Of a stretch of 9,354 nt of DNA, positions 5,534 through 9,354 are shown piece by piece. The translations under genes and the position numbers were made by a program. The notes beneath the pieces are model-generated. The model was not told where the DNA came from. It did no database searches and saw nothing but the letters and a program-made list of their open reading frames with translations. The stretch is taken from the NCBI GenBank assembly GCA_023396555.1, contig JAEWWC010000239.1, positions 1 through 9,354 on the forward strand, read 5' to 3'. Position 1 is the stretch's first letter, and each line of letters starts with the position of its first letter. The DNA is from Bacillota bacterium. GTDB taxonomy: Bacteria > Bacillota > Clostridia > Christensenellales > SZUA-584.

Positions 5534-5543
5534 AGGAGGTGAT
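5534..5543 (+). promoter_or_regulatory. Full-length Shine-Dalgarno sequence that fixes the uvrB TTG start
   Basis: AGGAGGTGAT is a ten-base complement of the 16S rRNA 3' end. The AGGAGG core ends 7 nt before TTG 5547, ideal spacing, and the protein from there begins MDFKLQSKYKPAGSQPEAI as expected for UvrB. The nearby ATG at 5543 is in another frame and overlaps the site. Confidence 0.85.
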
Positions 5544-5546
5544 GAC

Positions 5547-7504
5547 TTGGACTTTAAACTGCAATCGAAATACAAGCCCGCGGGCAGCCAGCCGGAGGCG
5601 ATCGACGCACTGGTACGCGGCATTGAAGAGGGTAAGCCGTCCCAGGTGTTGTTGGGCGTGACGGGCAGCGGCAAGACGTTTACAGTGGCCAATGTCATCG
5701 AACGCCTGAACCGCCCCGCGCTGATATTGGCGCATAACAAAACGCTGGCAGCGCAGCTCTGCGGCGAATTCCGCGAGTTCTTTCCGGACAACGCCGTCGA
5801 ATTCTTCGTCAGCTACTATGACTACTATCAACCCGAGGCGTATGTGCCGGGCAAAGACCTGTATATCGAGAAGGATGCCAGCATTAACGACGAAATAGAC
5901 CGTCTCCGCCACAGTGCCACTTCCTCGCTGCTGGAACGGCGTGACGTGATCGTGGTTGCGTCAGTGTCGTGCATCTACTCCATCGGCAGCCCGGAGGAAT
6001 ACGGCAAGATGAGCCTGTCGCTGCGGCCCGGCATGAAGGTGAAACGCGACGATGTGCTGGCCCGGTTGGTGGACATGAGCTACACCCGCGGAGATATGGA
6101 CTTCTCGCGCGGCAAATTCCGCGTTCGCGGCGATACCGTGGAGGTGTTTCCGGCCAACACGCTGGAAAAGGCGGTGCGTCTCGAGTTCTTCGGCGACGAG
6201 ATCGAGCGTATACTCGAGATCGAAGCGGTGACGGGGCGCGCCTCTGCCACACGCGGGCACATGCTGCTGTTCCCGGCCACGCACTATGCGGTGGAGCGCG
6301 AATCCATGCTGGCCGCGCTGGACGATATCCGCGACGATATGCTGCGGCAGGTCGAGTTCTTCCAATCACAGGGAAAGATACTGGAGGCGGAGCGGCTCAA
6401 ACAGCGTACCGTATACGATATGGAGATGCTGCGCGAGTTGGGCTACTGCAGCGGCATCGAGAACTATGCGCGCTACTTCGACGGGCGCAAACCGGGCGAC
6501 CCGCCTTACACGCTGCTGGACTTCTTCCCGGATGACTACCTGCTGTTCGTGGACGAGTCGCACGTGATGCTGCCGCAGGTGCGCGCGATGTACAAGGGCG
6601 ACTATTCGCGCAAGGACATGCTGGTGCAGTACGGCTTCCGGTTGCCATCCGCTTACGACAACAGGCCGCTGAAGTTTGAGGAGTTCACCAAGCGGCAGGG
6701 GCAGACGGTGTACGTCAGCGCCACGCCTGCTGTCTACGAGCGCGAGCAGGCCGGCAGCGTGGTGGAGCAGATCGTGCGTCCCACCGGCCTGGTGGACCCG
6801 GAGATAACGGTGCTGCCAGCCGAGGGGCAAGTGGAGAATCTGCTGGGCGAAGTGCGCGCTACCGTAGCCAAAGGCTTCCGGGTGCTGGTCACGACGCTGA
6901 CCAAAAAGATGGCGGAGCGTCTGACGGACTATTACAAAGAGCTGGGGCTGCGCGTCAAATATATGCACTCGGACGTGGAGACGCTCGAACGCATGGAGAT
7001 CATCCGTGGGCTGCGGCTCGGGGAGTTCGACGTGCTCGTGGGCATCAACCTGCTGCGCGAAGGTCTGGACCTGCCCGAGGTGGCGCTGGTGGCGGTGCTG
7101 GACGCCGACAAGGAGGGCTTCCTGCGCAATGAAACGTCGCTGATACAGACGATAGGCCGTGCCGCACGTAACGCGGAGGGGCGCGTGCTGATGTACGCGG
7201 ATAACATTACCGGTTCAATGCAGCGCGCCATGGATGAAACCAGCCGCCGGCGCGAAATGCAGATGGCCTATAACGAAAAACACGGCATCACGCCGCAGAC
7301 CATCATCAAGGAAACGCACAGCATGATCGAAATCACTAAACCGGTGAAGGATTCCGAGCATATGACGCGCGACGAAGCGGTGAAGAAAGCGGCTATCATA
7401 GAGAAGCAGATGCGGCAGGCCGCGATGGAGCTGGAGTTTGAAGCGGCTGCGGCTCTGCGCGATGAGCTATTCAGAATCAAGGAGTATATAAGAAACGGGA
7501 CATC

Positions 7505-7508
<4 letters not shown>
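5547..7508 (+). CDS. uvrB: UvrABC excinuclease subunit B
   Basis: A 653-residue protein, normal length for UvrB. It is the DNA-damage verification helicase of nucleotide excision repair: UvrA loads it on a lesion, and it then recruits UvrC for incision. Visible features are Walker A GVTGSGKT (37-44), the beta-hairpin SYYDYYQPEAYVP (89-101) that inserts between strands, the Walker B-type DESH (336-339), helicase motifs SATPAVYE (391-398) and MHSDVETLER (473-482), NLLREGLDLPEV (501-512) and QTIGRAARN (534-542), and the C-terminal UVR domain (about 616-648) that binds UvrC. All catalytic motifs are intact. Start is TTG at 5547. Its stop overlaps the uvrA start (ATGA), implying translational coupling. 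No LexA box of the Firmicute type (CGAAC-N4-GTTCG) is seen in the 64 nt upstream, and the TATACT at 5524 is too close to the ribosome site to be its promoter, so cotranscription with pfp is likely. Confidence 0.98.

Positions 7509-9354
<1,846 letters not shown>

Overview
The window looks like a chromosomal segment from a low-to-moderate-GC Gram-positive bacterium of the class Clostridia. The evidence is strong AGGAGG-type ribosome binding sites, sigma-A promoters, a lone BioY controlled by a BirA-type operator, a PPi-type phosphofructokinase, DUF4349 and SIMPL lipoproteins, and Firmicute-like UvrB and UvrA. The coding DNA is fairly GC-rich but uses ATA isoleucine codons freely. I cannot assign a genus from sequence alone. 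No mobile element, CRISPR array, rRNA or tRNA is visible, and every gap between genes is shorter than 300 bases.

Layout. (1) 1-345: the 3' end of a D-alanine--D-alanine ligase family gene. (2) 350-773: a near-consensus promoter drives a small DUF4870-type membrane protein, which ends in a hairpin shared with the convergent gene. (3) 797-1455, minus strand: bioY, the biotin uptake component, with a palindromic BirA operator lying over its promoter. (4) 1506-4027: a gene cluster with an ECF sigma factor, a DUF4349 lipoprotein with a C-terminal membrane helix, and a SIMPL-domain (DUF541) lipoprotein, closed by a strong terminator. The sigma gene is separated from the lipoprotein pair by a terminator-like hairpin that overlaps a candidate ECF promoter (GGAAC-N17-CGTC). 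(5) 4081-5482: a promoter, a compact intrinsic terminator in the leader, and then a PPi-type 6-phosphofructokinase gene. (6) 5547-9354: uvrB (TTG start, full-length Shine-Dalgarno) overlapping by 4 bases with uvrA, which runs off the window end. Both encode excision-repair damage-recognition proteins.

Functional reading. Most genes are ordinary housekeeping. The part most worth attention is the sigma/DUF4349/SIMPL cluster: no anti-sigma gene is next to the sigma factor, and the two lipoproteins appear to have their own ECF-type promoter, so they may be direct sigma targets in an envelope-stress circuit. The second is the pfp leader, where a promoter is followed within about 50 nt by an intrinsic terminator, suggesting transcription attenuation or a short RNA. 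I saw no clearly new multi-gene system such as a defence island, BGC or retroelement.
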